Shown: positions 28,269-41,849 of the stretch, one piece after another
How positions within the stretch are numbered: the first letter of the stretch is position 1
Layout: the number at the start of each line of letters is the position of its first letter
Assembly: GCA_949128115.1 (NCBI GenBank)
Contig: OX421967.1
Span: 62,074,855 to 62,138,854 of the forward strand
DNA: 64,000 nt
DNA from: Anaspis maculata
Lineage: Eukaryota > Arthropoda > Insecta > Coleoptera > Scraptiidae
Reading direction: 5' to 3'
The notes under the pieces: model-generated
What the model was told of the DNA's origin: nothing
What the model saw: the letters and a program-made list of their open reading frames with translations, nothing else
Databases searched by the model: none
Made by a program: the position numbers and the translations under genes

Positions 28269-31200
28269 CCTTTATTCTTTTTCCGCACCATTTTCGGGTG
28301 TATCTCCCACATCCACTGATAACATCCACCAACAAGGCTTGATTAGTGTCAAACGCGATAACTCACGAACGGGCGAAGTTATCACGAAACTTCAAACTCC
28401 ATCGTGATCAAAAAATTGTTGGCCACAATATAACAAAAGATTCACGATACGTCCACTAATAAGGTAGATAGGCTTAATTTGTGTCAAACGCTATTACTCA
28501 CGAACGGGCGGAGTTATCACACAACTTCGAACTCCATCGTGATCAAAAAATTATTGGCCACAATATGACGAAAGATTCACGTCGATACGTCCACTGATAA
28601 GGGAGATAGACTTATTTTGTGTCAAACGCTATAACTCACGAACGGGCGGAGTTATCACACAACTTCAAACTCCATCGTGATCAAAAAATTGTTGGCCACA
28701 ATATGACGAAAGATTCACGTCGATACGTCCACTAATAAGGAAGATAGGCTTAATTTGTGTCAAACGCTATTACTCACGAACGGGCGGAGTTATCACACAA
28801 CTTCAAACTCCATCGTGATCAAAAAATTGTTGGCCACAATATAACAAAAGATTCACGTCGATACGTCCACTAATAAGGGAGATAGGCTTAATTTGTGTCA
28901 AATGCTATAACTCACGAACGGGCGGAGTTATCACACAACTTCAAACTCCATCGTGATCAAAAAATTGTTGGCCACAATATGACGAAAGATTCACGTCGAT
29001 ACGTCCACTAATAAGGGAGATAGACTTATTTTGTGTCAAACGCTATAACTCACGAACGGGCGGAGTTATCACACAACTTCAAACTCCATCGTGATCAAAA
29101 AATTGTTGGCCACAATATGACGAAAGATTCACGTCGATACGTCCACTAATAAGGGAGATAGGCTTAATTTGTGTCAAACGCTATTACTCACGAACGGGCG
29201 GAATTTTCACACAACTTCAAACTCCATCGTGATCAAAAAATTGTTGGCCACAATATAACAAAAAATTCACGTCGATACGTCCACTAATAAGGGAGATGGG
29301 CTTCTTTTGTGTCAAACGCTATAACTCACGAACAGGCGGAGTTATCACACAACTTCAAACTCCATCGTGATTAAAAATTGTTGGCCACAATATGACGAAA
29401 GATTCACGTCGATACGTCCACTAATAAGGGAGATAGGCTCAATTTGTGTCAAACGCTATTACTCACGAACGGGCGGAATTTTCACACAACTTCAAACTCC
29501 ATCGTGATCAAAAAATTGTTGGCCACAATATAACAAAAAATTCACGTCGATACATCCACTAATAAGGGAGATGGGCTTCTTTTGTGTCAAACGCTATAAC
29601 TCACGAACGGGCGGAGTTATCACACAACTTCAAACTCCATCGTGATCAAAAAATTGTTGGCCACAATATGACGGAAGATTCACGTCGATACGTCCACTAA
29701 TAAGGGAGATAGGCTTAATTTAAGTCAAACGCTATAACTCACGAACGGGCGGAGTTATCACACAACTTCAAACTCCATTGTGATCAAAAAATTGTTGGCC
29801 ACAATATGACGAAAGATTCACGTCGATACGTCCACTAATAAGGGAGATAGGCTCAATTTGTGTCAAACGCTATTACTCACGAACGGGCGTAATTATCACA
29901 CAACTTCAAACTCCATCGTGATCAAAAAATTGTTGGCCACAATATGACGAAAGATTCACGTCGATACGTCCACTAATAAGAGAGATAGGCTTAATTTGTG
30001 TCAAACGCTATTACTCACGAACGGTCGGAGTTATCACACAACTTCAAACTCCATCGTGATCAAAAAATTGTTGGCCACAATATAACAAAAGATTCACGTC
30101 GATACGTCCACTAATAAGGGAGATAGGCCTCATTTGTGTCAAACGCTATAACTCACGAACGGGCGGAGTTATCACATAACTTCAAACTCCATCGTGATAA
30201 AAAAATTGTTGACCACAATATGACGGAAGATTCACGTCGATACGTCCACTAATAAGGGAGATAGGCTTAATTTGTGTCAAACGCTATAACTCACGAACGG
30301 GCGGAGTTATCACACAACTTCAAACTCCATCGTGATCAAAGAATTGTTGGCCACAATACCACAGAAGATTCACGTCGATACGTTCACTAATAAGGGAGAT
30401 AAGCTTATTTTGTGTCAAACGCTATAACTCACGAACGGGCGGAGTTATCACACAACTTCAAACTCCATCGTGATCAAAAAATTGTTGGCCACAATATGAC
30501 GAAAGATTCACGTCGATACGTCCACTAATAAGGGAGATAGGCTAAATTTGTGTCAAACGCTATTACTCACGAACGGGCGGAGTTATCACACAACTTCAAA
30601 CTTCATCGTGATCAAAACATTGTTGGCCACAATATAACAAAAAATTCACGTCAATACGTCCACCAATAAGGGAGATAGACTTATTTTGTGTCAAACGCTA
30701 TAACTCACGAACGGGCGGAGTTATCACACAACTTCAAACTTCATCGTGATCAAAAAATTGTTGGCCACAATATGACGAAAGATTCACGTCGATACGTCCA
30801 CTAATAAGGGAGATAGACTTGATTTGTGTCAAACGCTATTACTCACGAACGGGCGGAGTTATCACACAACTTCAAACTCCATCGTGATCAAAAAATTGTT
30901 GGCCACAATATAACCAAAGATTCACGTCGATACGTCCACTAATAAGGGAGATAGGCTTAATTTGTGTCAAACGCTATAACTCACGAACGGGCGGAGTTAT
31001 CACACAACTTCAAACTCCATCGTGATCAAAAAATTGTTGGCCACAATATAACAAAAGATTCACGTCGATACGTCCACTAATAAGGGAGATAGGCCTCATT
31101 TGTGTCAAACGCTATAACTCACGAACGGGCGGAGTTATCACACAACTTCAAACTCCATCGTGATCAAAAAATTGTTGACCACAATATGACGAAAAATTCA

Positions 31201-31659
31201 CGTCGATACGTCCACTAATAAGGGAGATAGACTTATTTTGTGTCAAACGCTATAACTCACGAACGGGCGGAGTTATCACACAACTTCAAACTCCATCGTG
31301 ATCAAAAAATTGTTGGCCACAATATGACGAAAGATTCACGTCGATACGTCCACTAATGAGGGAGATAGACTTATTTTGTGTCAAACGCTATAACTCACGA
31401 ACGAGCGGAGTTATCACACAACTTCAAACTCCATCGTGATCAAAAAATTGTTGGCCACAATATGACGAAAGATTCACGTCGATACGTCCACTAATAAGGG
31501 AGATAGGCTCAATTTGTGTCAAACGCTATAACTCACGAACGGGCGGAGTTATCACACAACTTCAAACTTCATCGTGATCAAAAAATTGTTGGCCACAATA
31601 TGACGAAAGATTCACGTCGATACGTCCACTAATAAGGGAGATAGACTTGATTTGTGTCA

Positions 31660-34600
31660 AACGCTACAAACGCTATTACTCACGAACGGGCGGAGTTATC
31701 ACACAACTTCAAACTCCATCGTGATCAAAAAATTGTTGGCCACAATATGACGAAAGATTCACGTCGATACGTCCACTAATAAGAGAGATAGGCTTAATTT
31801 GTGTCAAACGCTATAACTCACGAACGGGCGGAGTTATCACACAACTTCAAACTCCATCGTGATCAAAAAATTGTTGGCCACAATATGACGAAAGATTCAC
31901 GTCGATACGTCCACTAATGAGGGAGATAGACTTATTTTGTGTCAAACGCTATAACTCACGAACGAGCGGAGTTATCACACAACTTCAAACTCCATCGTGA
32001 TCAAAAAATTGTTGGCCACAATATGACGAAAGATTCACGTCGATACGTCCACTAATAAGGGAGATAGGCTTAATTTGTGTCAAACGCTATAACTCACGAA
32101 CGGGCGGAGTTATCACACAACTTCAAACTCCATCGTGATCAAAGAATTGTTGGCCACAATACCACAAAAGATTCACGTCGATACGTTCACTAATAAGGGA
32201 GATAGGCTTATTTTGTGTCAAACGCTATAACTCACGAACGGGCGGAGTTATCACACAACTTCAAACTCCATCGTGATCAAAAAATTGTTGGCCACAATAT
32301 GACGAAAAATTCACGTCGATACGTCCACTAATAAGGGAGATAGACTTATTTTGTGTCAAACGCTATAACTCACGAACGGGCGGAGTTATCACACAACTTC
32401 AAACTCAATCGTGATCAAAAAATTGTTGGCCACAATATGACGAAAGATTCACGTCGATACGTCCACTAATAAGGGAGATAGGCTAAATTTGTGTCAAACG
32501 CTATTACTCACGAACGGGCGGAGTTATCACACAACTTCAAACTTCATCGTGATCAAAACATTGTTGGCCACAATATAACAAAAAATTCACGTCAATACGT
32601 TCACTAATAAGGGAGATAGGCTCAATTTGTGTCAAACGCTATAACTCACGAACGAGCGGAGTTATCACACAACTTCAAACTCCATCGTGATCAAAAAATT
32701 GTTGGCCACAATATGACGAAAGATTCACGTCAATACGTCCACTAATAGAGGAGATAGGCTCAATTTGTGTCAAACGCTATTACTCACGAACGGGCGGAGT
32801 TATCACACAACTTCAAACTCCATCGTGATCAAAAAATTGTTGGCCACAATATGACGAAAGATTCACGTCGATACGTCCACTAATAAGGGAGATAGGCCTC
32901 ATTTGTGTCAAACGCTATTACTCACGAACGGGCAGAGTTATCACACAACTTCAAACTCCATTGTGATCAAAAAATTGTTGGCCACAATATAACAAAAGAT
33001 TCACGTCGATACGTCCACTAATAAGGGAGATAGGCTAAATTTGTGTCAAACGCTATAACTCACGAACGGGCGGAGTTATCACACAACTTCAAACTCCATC
33101 GTGATCAACAAATTGTTGGCCACAATATGACGAAAGATTCACGTCGATACGTCCACTAATAAGGGAGATAGACTTATTTTGTGTCAAACGCTATAACTCA
33201 CGATCGGGCGGAGTTATCAAACAACTTCAAACTCCATCGTGATCAAAAAATTGTTGGCCACAATATGACGAAAGATTCACGTCGATACGTCCACTAATAA
33301 GGGAGATAGACTTATTTTGTGTCAAACGCTATAACTCACGAACGGGCGGAGTTATCACACAACTTCAAACTCCATCGTGATCAAAAAATTGTTGGCCACA
33401 ATATGACGAAAGATTCACGTCGATACGTCCACTAATAAGGGAGATAGACTTATTTTGTGTCAAACGCTATAACTCACGAACGGGCGGAGTTATCACACAA
33501 CTTCAAACTCCATCGTGATCAAAAAATTGTTGGCCACAATATGACGAGAGATTCACGTCGATACGTCCACTAATAAGGGAGATAGGCTAAATTTGTGTCA
33601 AACGCTATAACTCACGAACGGGCGGAGTTATCACACAACTTCAAACTCCATTGTGATCAAAAAATTGTTGGCCACAATATAACAAAAGATTCACGTCGAT
33701 ACGTCCACTAATAAGGGAGATAGGCTAAATTTGTGTCAAACGCTATTACTCACGAACGGGCGGAGTTATCACACAACTTCAAACTCCATCGTGATCAACA
33801 AATTGTTGGCCACAATATGACGAAAAATTCACGTCGATACGTCCACTAATACGGGAGATAGGCTTAATTTGTGTCAAACGCTATAACTCACGAACGGGCG
33901 GAGTTATCACACAACTAAAAACTCCATCGTGATCAAAGAATTGTTGGCCACAATACCACAAAAGATTCACGTCGATACGTTCACTAATAAGGGAGATAGG
34001 CTTATTTTGTGTCAAACGCTATAACTCACGAACGGGCGGAGTTATCACACAACTTCAAACTCCATCGTGATCAAAAAATTGTTGGCCACAATATGACGGA
34101 AGATTCACGTCGAAACGTCCACTAATGAGGGAGATAGGCTCAATTTGTGTCAAACGCTATAACTCACGAACAGGCGGAGTTATCACACAACTTCAAACTC
34201 CATCGTGATCAAAGAATTGTTGGCCACAATATGACGAAAGATTCACGTCGATACGTCCACTAATAAGGGAGATAGACTTATTTTGTGTCAAACGCTATAA
34301 CTCACGAACGGGCGGAGTTATCAAACAACTTCAAACTCCATCGTGATCAAAAAATTGTTGGCCACAATATGACGGAAGATTCACGTCGATACGTCCACTA
34401 ATAAGGGAGATAGGCCTCATTCGTGTCAAACGCTAATACTCACGAACGGGCAGAGTTATCACACAACTTCAAACTCCATCGTGATCAAAAAATTGTTGGC
34501 CACAATACAACAGAAGATTCACGTCGATACGTTCACTAATAAGGGAGATAGGCTTAATTTGTGTCAAACGCTATAACTCACGAACGGGCGGAGTTATCAC

Positions 34601-37600
34601 ACAACTTCAAACTCCATCGTGATCAAAAAATTGTTGGCCACAATATGACGAAAGATTCACGTCGATACGTCCACTAATAAGGGAGATAGGCCTCATTCGT
34701 GTCAAACGCTAATACTCACGAACGGGCAGAGTTATCACACAACTTCAAACTCCATCGTGATCAAAAAATTGTTGGCCACAATACAACAGAAGATTCACGT
34801 CGATACGTTCACTAATAAGGGAGATAGGCTTATTTTGTGTCAAACGCTATAACTCACGAACGGGCGGAGTTATCACACAACTTCAAACTCCATTGTGATC
34901 AAAAAATTGTTGGCCACAATATAACAAAAGATTCACGTCGATACGTCCACTAATAAGGGAGATAGGCTAAATTTGTGTCAAACGCTATTACTCACGAACG
35001 GGCGGAGTTATCACACAACTTCAAACTCCATCGTGATCAACAAATTGTTGGCCACAATATGACGAAAAATTCACGTCGATACGTCCACTAATACGGGAGA
35101 TAGGCTTAATTTGTGTCAAACGCTATAACTCACGAACGGGCGGAGTTATCACACAACTAAAAACTCCATCGTGATCAAAGAATTGTTGGCCACAATACCA
35201 CAAAAGATTCACGTCGATACGTTCACTAATAAGGGAGATAGGCTTATTTTGTGTCAAACGCTATAACTCACGAACGGGCGGAGTTATCACACAACTTCAA
35301 ACTCCATCGTGATCAAAAAATTGTTGGCCACAATATGACGGAAGATTCACGTCGAAACGTCCACTAATGAGGGAGATAGGCTCAATTTGTGTCAAACGCT
35401 ATAACTCACGAACAGGCGGAGTTATCACACAACTTCAAACTCCATCGTGATCAAAGAATTGTTGGCCACAATATGACGAAAGATTCACGTCGATACGTCC
35501 ACTAATAAGGGAGATAGACTTATTTTGTGTCAAACGCTATAACTCACGAACGGGCGGAGTTATCAAACAACTTCAAACTCCATCGTGATCAAAAAATTGT
35601 TGGCCACAATATGACGGAAGATTCACGTCGATACGTCCACTAATAAGGGAGATAGGCCTCATTCGTGTCAAACGCTAATACTCACGAACGGGCAGAGTTA
35701 TCACACAACTTCAAACTCCATCGTGATCAAAAAATTGTTGGCCACAATACAACAGAAGATTCACGTCGATACGTTCACTAATAAGGGAGATAGGCTTAAT
35801 TTGTGTCAAACGCTATAACTCACGAACGGGCGGAGTTATCACACAACTTCAAACTCCATCGTGATCAAAAAATTGTTGGCCACAATATGACGAAAGATTC
35901 ACGTCGATACGTCCACTAATAAGGGAGATAGGCCTCATTCGTGTCAAACGCTAATACTCACGAACGGGCAGAGTTATCACACAACTTCAAACTCCATCGT
36001 GATCAAAAAATTGTTGGCCACAATACAACAGAAGATTCACGTCGATACGTTCACTAATAAGGGAGATAGGCTTATTTTGTGTCAAACGCTATAACTCACG
36101 AACGGGCGGAGTTATCACACAACTTCAAACTCCATTGTGATCAAAAAATTGTTGGCCACAATATAACAAAAGATTCACGTCGATACGTCCACTAATAAGG
36201 GAGATAGGCTAAATTTGTGTCAAACGCTATTACTCACGAACGGGCGGAGTTATCACACAACTTCAAACTCCATCGTGATCAACAAATTGTTGGCCACAAT
36301 ATGACGAAAAATTCACGTCGATACGTCCACTAATACGGGAGATAGGCTTAATTTGTGTCAAACGCTATAACTCACGAACGGGCGGAGTTATCACACAACT
36401 TCAAACTCCATCGTGATCAAAAAATTGTTGGCCACAATATGACGAAAGATTCACGTCGATACGTCCACTAATAAGGGAGATAGGCTAAATTTGTGTCAAA
36501 CGCTATTACTCACGAACGGGCGGAGTTATCACACAACTTCAAACTTCATCGTGATCAAAACATTGTTGGCCACAATATAACAAAAAATTCACGTCAATAC
36601 GTCCACCAATAAGGGAGATAGACTTATTTTGTGTCAAACGCTATAACTCACGAACGGGCGGAGTTATCACACAACTTCAAACTTCATCGTGATCAAAAAA
36701 TTGTTGGCCACAATATGACGAAAGATTCACGTCGATACGTCCACTAATAAGGGAGATAGACTTGATTTGTGTCAAACGCTATTACTCACGAACGGGCGGA
36801 GTTATCACACAACTTCAAACTCCATCGTGATCAAAAAATTGTTGGCCACAATATGACGAAAGATTCACGTCGATACGTCCACTAATAAGAGAGATAGGCT
36901 TAATTTGTGTCAAACGCTATAACTCACGAACGGGCGGAGTTATCACACAACTTCAAACTCCATCGTGATCAAAAAATTGTTGGCCACAATATGACGAAAG
37001 ATTCACGTCGATACGTCCACTAATGAGGGAGATAGACTTATTTTGTGTCAAACGCTATAACTCACGAACGAGCGGAGTTATCACACAACTTCAAACTCCA
37101 TCGTGATCAAAAAATTGTTGGCCACAATATGACGAAAGATTCACGTCGATACGTCCACTAATAAGGGAGATAGGCTTAATTTGTGTCAAACGCTATAACT
37201 CACGAACGGGCGGAGTTATCACACAACTTCAAACTCCATCGTGATCAAAGAATTGTTGGCCACAATACCACAAAAGATTCACGTCGATACGTTCACTAAT
37301 AAGGGAGATAGGCTTATTTTGTGTCAAACGCTATAACTCACGAACGGGCGGAGTTATCACACAACTTCAAACTCCATCGTGATCAAAAAATTGTTGGCCA
37401 CAATATGACGAAAAATTCACGTCGATACGTCCACTAATAAGGGAGATAGACTTATTTTGTGTCAAACGCTATAACTCACGAACGGGCGGAGTTATCACAC
37501 AACTTCAAACTCAATCGTGATCAAAAAATTGTTGGCCACAATATGACGAAAGATTCACGTCGATACGTCCACTAATAAGGGAGATAGGCTAAATTTGTGT

Positions 37601-40010
37601 CAAACGCTATTACTCACGAACGGGCGGAGTTATCACACAACTTCAAACTTCATCGTGATCAAAACATTGTTGGCCACAATATAACAAAAAATTCACGTCA
37701 ATACGTTCACTAATAAGGGAGATAGGCTCAATTTGTGTCAAACGCTATAACTCACGAACGAGCGGAGTTATCACACAACTTCAAACTCCATCGTGATCAA
37801 AAAATTGTTGGCCACAATATGACGAAAGATTCACGTCAATACGTCCACTAATAGAGGAGATAGGCTCAATTTGTGTCAAACGCTATTACTCACGAACGGG
37901 CGGAGTTATCACACAACTTCAAACTCCATCGTGATCAAAAAATTGTTGGCCACAATATGACGAAAGATTCACGTCGATACGTCCACTAATAAGGGAGATA
38001 GGCCTCATTTGTGTCAAACGCTATTACTCACGAACGGGCAGAGTTATCACACAACTTCAAACTCCATTGTGATCAAAAAATTGTTGGCCACAATATAACA
38101 AAAGATTCACGTCGATACGTCCACTAATAAGGGAGATAGGCTAAATTTGTGTCAAACGCTATAACTCACGAACGGGCGGAGTTATCACACAACTTCAAAC
38201 TCCATCGTGATCAACAAATTGTTGGCCACAATATGACGAAAGATTCACGTCGATACGTCCACTAATAAGGGAGATAGACTTATTTTGTGTCAAACGCTAT
38301 AACTCACGATCGGGCGGAGTTATCAAACAACTTCAAACTCCATCGTGATCAAAAAATTGTTGGCCACAATATGACGAAAGATTCACGTCGATACGTCCAC
38401 TAATAAGGGAGATAGACTTATTTTGTGTCAAACGCTATAACTCACGAACGGGCGGAGTTATCACACAACTTCAAACTCCATCGTGATCAAAAAATTGTTG
38501 GCCACAATATGACGAAAGATTCACGTCGATACGTCCACTAATAAGGGAGATAGACTTATTTTGTGTCAAACGCTATAACTCACGAACGGGCGGAGTTATC
38601 ACACAACTTCAAACTCCATCGTGATCAAAAAATTGTTGGCCACAATATGACGAGAGATTCACGTCGATACGTCCACTAATAAGGGAGATAGGCTAAATTT
38701 GTGTCAAACGCTATAACTCACGAACGGGCGGAGTTATCACACAACTTCAAACTCCATTGTGATCAAAAAATTGTTGGCCACAATATAACAAAAGATTCAC
38801 GTCGATACGTCCACTAATAAGGGAGATAGGCTAAATTTGTGTCAAACGCTATTACTCACGAACGGGCGGAGTTATCACACAACTTCAAACTCCATCGTGA
38901 TCAACAAATTGTTGGCCACAATATGACGAAAAATTCACGTCGATACGTCCACTAATACGGGAGATAGGCTTAATTTGTGTCAAACGCTATAACTCACGAA
39001 CGGGCGGAGTTATCACACAACTAAAAACTCCATCGTGATCAAAGAATTGTTGGCCACAATACCACAAAAGATTCACGTCGATACGTTCACTAATAAGGGA
39101 GATAGGCTTATTTTGTGTCAAACGCTATAACTCACGAACGGGCGGAGTTATCACACAACTTCAAACTCCATCGTGATCAAAAAATTGTTGGCCACAATAT
39201 GACGGAAGATTCACGTCGAAACGTCCACTAATGAGGGAGATAGGCTCAATTTGTGTCAAACGCTATAACTCACGAACAGGCGGAGTTATCACACAACTTC
39301 AAACTCCATCGTGATCAAAGAATTGTTGGCCACAATATGACGAAAGATTCACGTCGATACGTCCACTAATAAGGGAGATAGACTTATTTTGTGTCAAACG
39401 CTATAACTCACGAACGGGCGGAGTTATCAAACAACTTCAAACTCCATCGTGATCAAAAAATTGTTGGCCACAATATGACGGAAGATTCACGTCGATACGT
39501 CCACTAATAAGGGAGATAGGCCTCATTCGTGTCAAACGCTAATACTCACGAACGGGCAGAGTTATCACACAACTTCAAACTCCATCGTGATCAAAAAATT
39601 GTTGGCCACAATACAACAGAAGATTCACGTCGATACGTTCACTAATAAGGGAGATAGGCTTAATTTGTGTCAAACGCTATAACTCACGAACGGGCGGAGT
39701 TATCACACAACTTCAAACTCCATCGTGATCAAAAAATTGTTGGCCACAATATGACGAAAGATTCACGTCGATACGTCCACTAATAAGGGAGATAGGCCTC
39801 ATTCGTGTCAAACGCTAATACTCACGAACGGGCAGAGTTATCACACAACTTCAAACTCCATCGTGATCAAAAAATTGTTGGCCACAATACAACAGAAGAT
39901 TCACGTCGATACGTTCACTAATAAGGGAGATAGGCTTATTTTGTGTCAAACGCTATAACTCACGAACGGGCGGAGTTATCACACAACTTCAAACTCCATT
40001 GTGATCAAAA
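31660..40010. repeat. 37-monomer (5106-bp) segmental duplication with nested 9-monomer duplication
   Basis: Rare variants recur at exactly 5106 bp: AAGAGAGATA at 31781 and 36887, TAATAGAGG at 32743 and 37849, ACAACTAAAAACTCC at 33911 and 39017, CGATCGGG near 33203 and 38307. Inside, the 33911 variant and its neighbours recur at 35153, an offset of 1242 bp (9 monomers). Confidence 0.85.
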
Positions 40011-41849
40011 AATTGTTGGCCACAATATGACGTAAGATTCACGTCGAAACGTCCACTAATGAGGGAGATAGGCTCAATTTGTGTCAAACGCTATAACTCA
40101 CGAACGGGCGGAGTTATCACACAACTTCAAACTCCATCGTGATCAAAGAATTGTTGGCCACAATATGACGAAAGATTCACGTCGATACGTCCACTAATAA
40201 GGGAGATGGACTTATTTTGTGTCAAACGCTATAACTCACGAACGGGCGGAGTTATCAAACAACTTCAAACTCCATCGTGATCAAAAAATTGTTGGCCACA
40301 ATATGACGAAAGATTCACGTCGATACGTCCACTAATAAGGGAGATAGGCTAAATTTGTGTCAAACGCTATTACTCACGAACGGGCGGAGTTATCACACAA
40401 CTTCAAACTTCATCGTGATCAAAACATTGTTGGCCACAATATAACAAAAAATTCACGTCAATACGTCCACCAATAAGGGAGATAGACTTATTTTGTGTCA
40501 AACGCTATAACTCACGAACGGGCGGAGTTATCACACAACTTCAAACTTCATCGTGATCAAAAAATTGTTGGCCACAATATGACGAAAGATTCACGTCGAT
40601 ACGTCCACTAATAAGGGAGATAGACTTGATTCGTGTCAAACGCTATTACTCACGAACGGGCGGAGTTATCACACAACTCCAAACTCCATCGTGATCAAAA
40701 AATTGTTGGCCACAATATGACGAAAGATTCACGTCGATACGTCCACTAATAAGAGAGATAGGCTTAATTTGTGTCAAACGCTATTTCTCACGAACGGTCG
40801 GAGTTATCACACAACTTCAAACTCCATCGTGATCAAAAAATTGTTGGCCACAATATAACAAAAGATTCACGTCGATAGGTCCACTAATAAGGGAGATAGG
40901 CCTCATTCGTGTCAAACGCTATAACTCACGAACGGGCGGAGTTATCACATAACTTCAAACTCCATCGTGATAAAAAAATTGTTGGCCACAATATGACGGA
41001 AGATTCACGTCGATACGTCCACTAATAAGGGAGATAGGCTTAATTTGTGTCAAACGCTATAACTCACGAACGGGCGGAGTTATCACACAACTTCAAACTC
41101 CATCGTGATCAAAGAATTGTTGGCCACAATACCACAAAAGATTCACGTCGATACGTTCACTAATAAGGGAGATAGGCTTATTTTGTGTCAAACGCTATAA
41201 CTCACGAACGGGCGGAGTTATCACACAACTTCAAACTCCATCGTGATCAAAAAATTGTTGGCCACAATATGACGAAAGATTCACGTCGATACGTCCACTA
41301 ATAAGGGAGATAGACTTATTTTGTGTCAAACGCTATAACTCACGAACGGGCGGAGTTATCACACAACTTCAAACTCCATCGTGATCAAAAAATTGTTGGC
41401 CACAATATGACGAAAGATTCACGTCGATACGTCCACTAATAAGGGAGATAGGCTGAATTTGTGTCAAACGCTATTACTCACGAACGGGCGGAGTTATCAC
41501 ACAACTTCAAACTTCATCGTGATCAAAACATTATTGGCCACAATATAACAAAAATTTCACGTCAATACGTCCACTAATGAGGGAGATAGGCTCAATTTGT
41601 GTCAAACGCTATAACTCACGAACGGGCGGAGTTATCACACAACTTCAAACTCCATCGTGATCAAAAAATTGTTGGCCACAATATGACGAAAGATTCACGT
41701 CAATACGTCCACTAATAAGAGAGATAGGCTTAATTTGTGTCAAACGCTATTACTCACGAACGGGCGGAGTTATCACACAACTTCAAACTCCATCGTGATC
41801 AAAAAATTGTTGGCCACAATATGACGAAAAATTCACGTCGATACGTCCA

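Noticed and set aside
28346..28620. CENP-B box in the satellite monomer
   Set aside because: The only CGGG context (ACGAACGGGCGG) lacks the required TTCG and the A at the fixed position on either strand.
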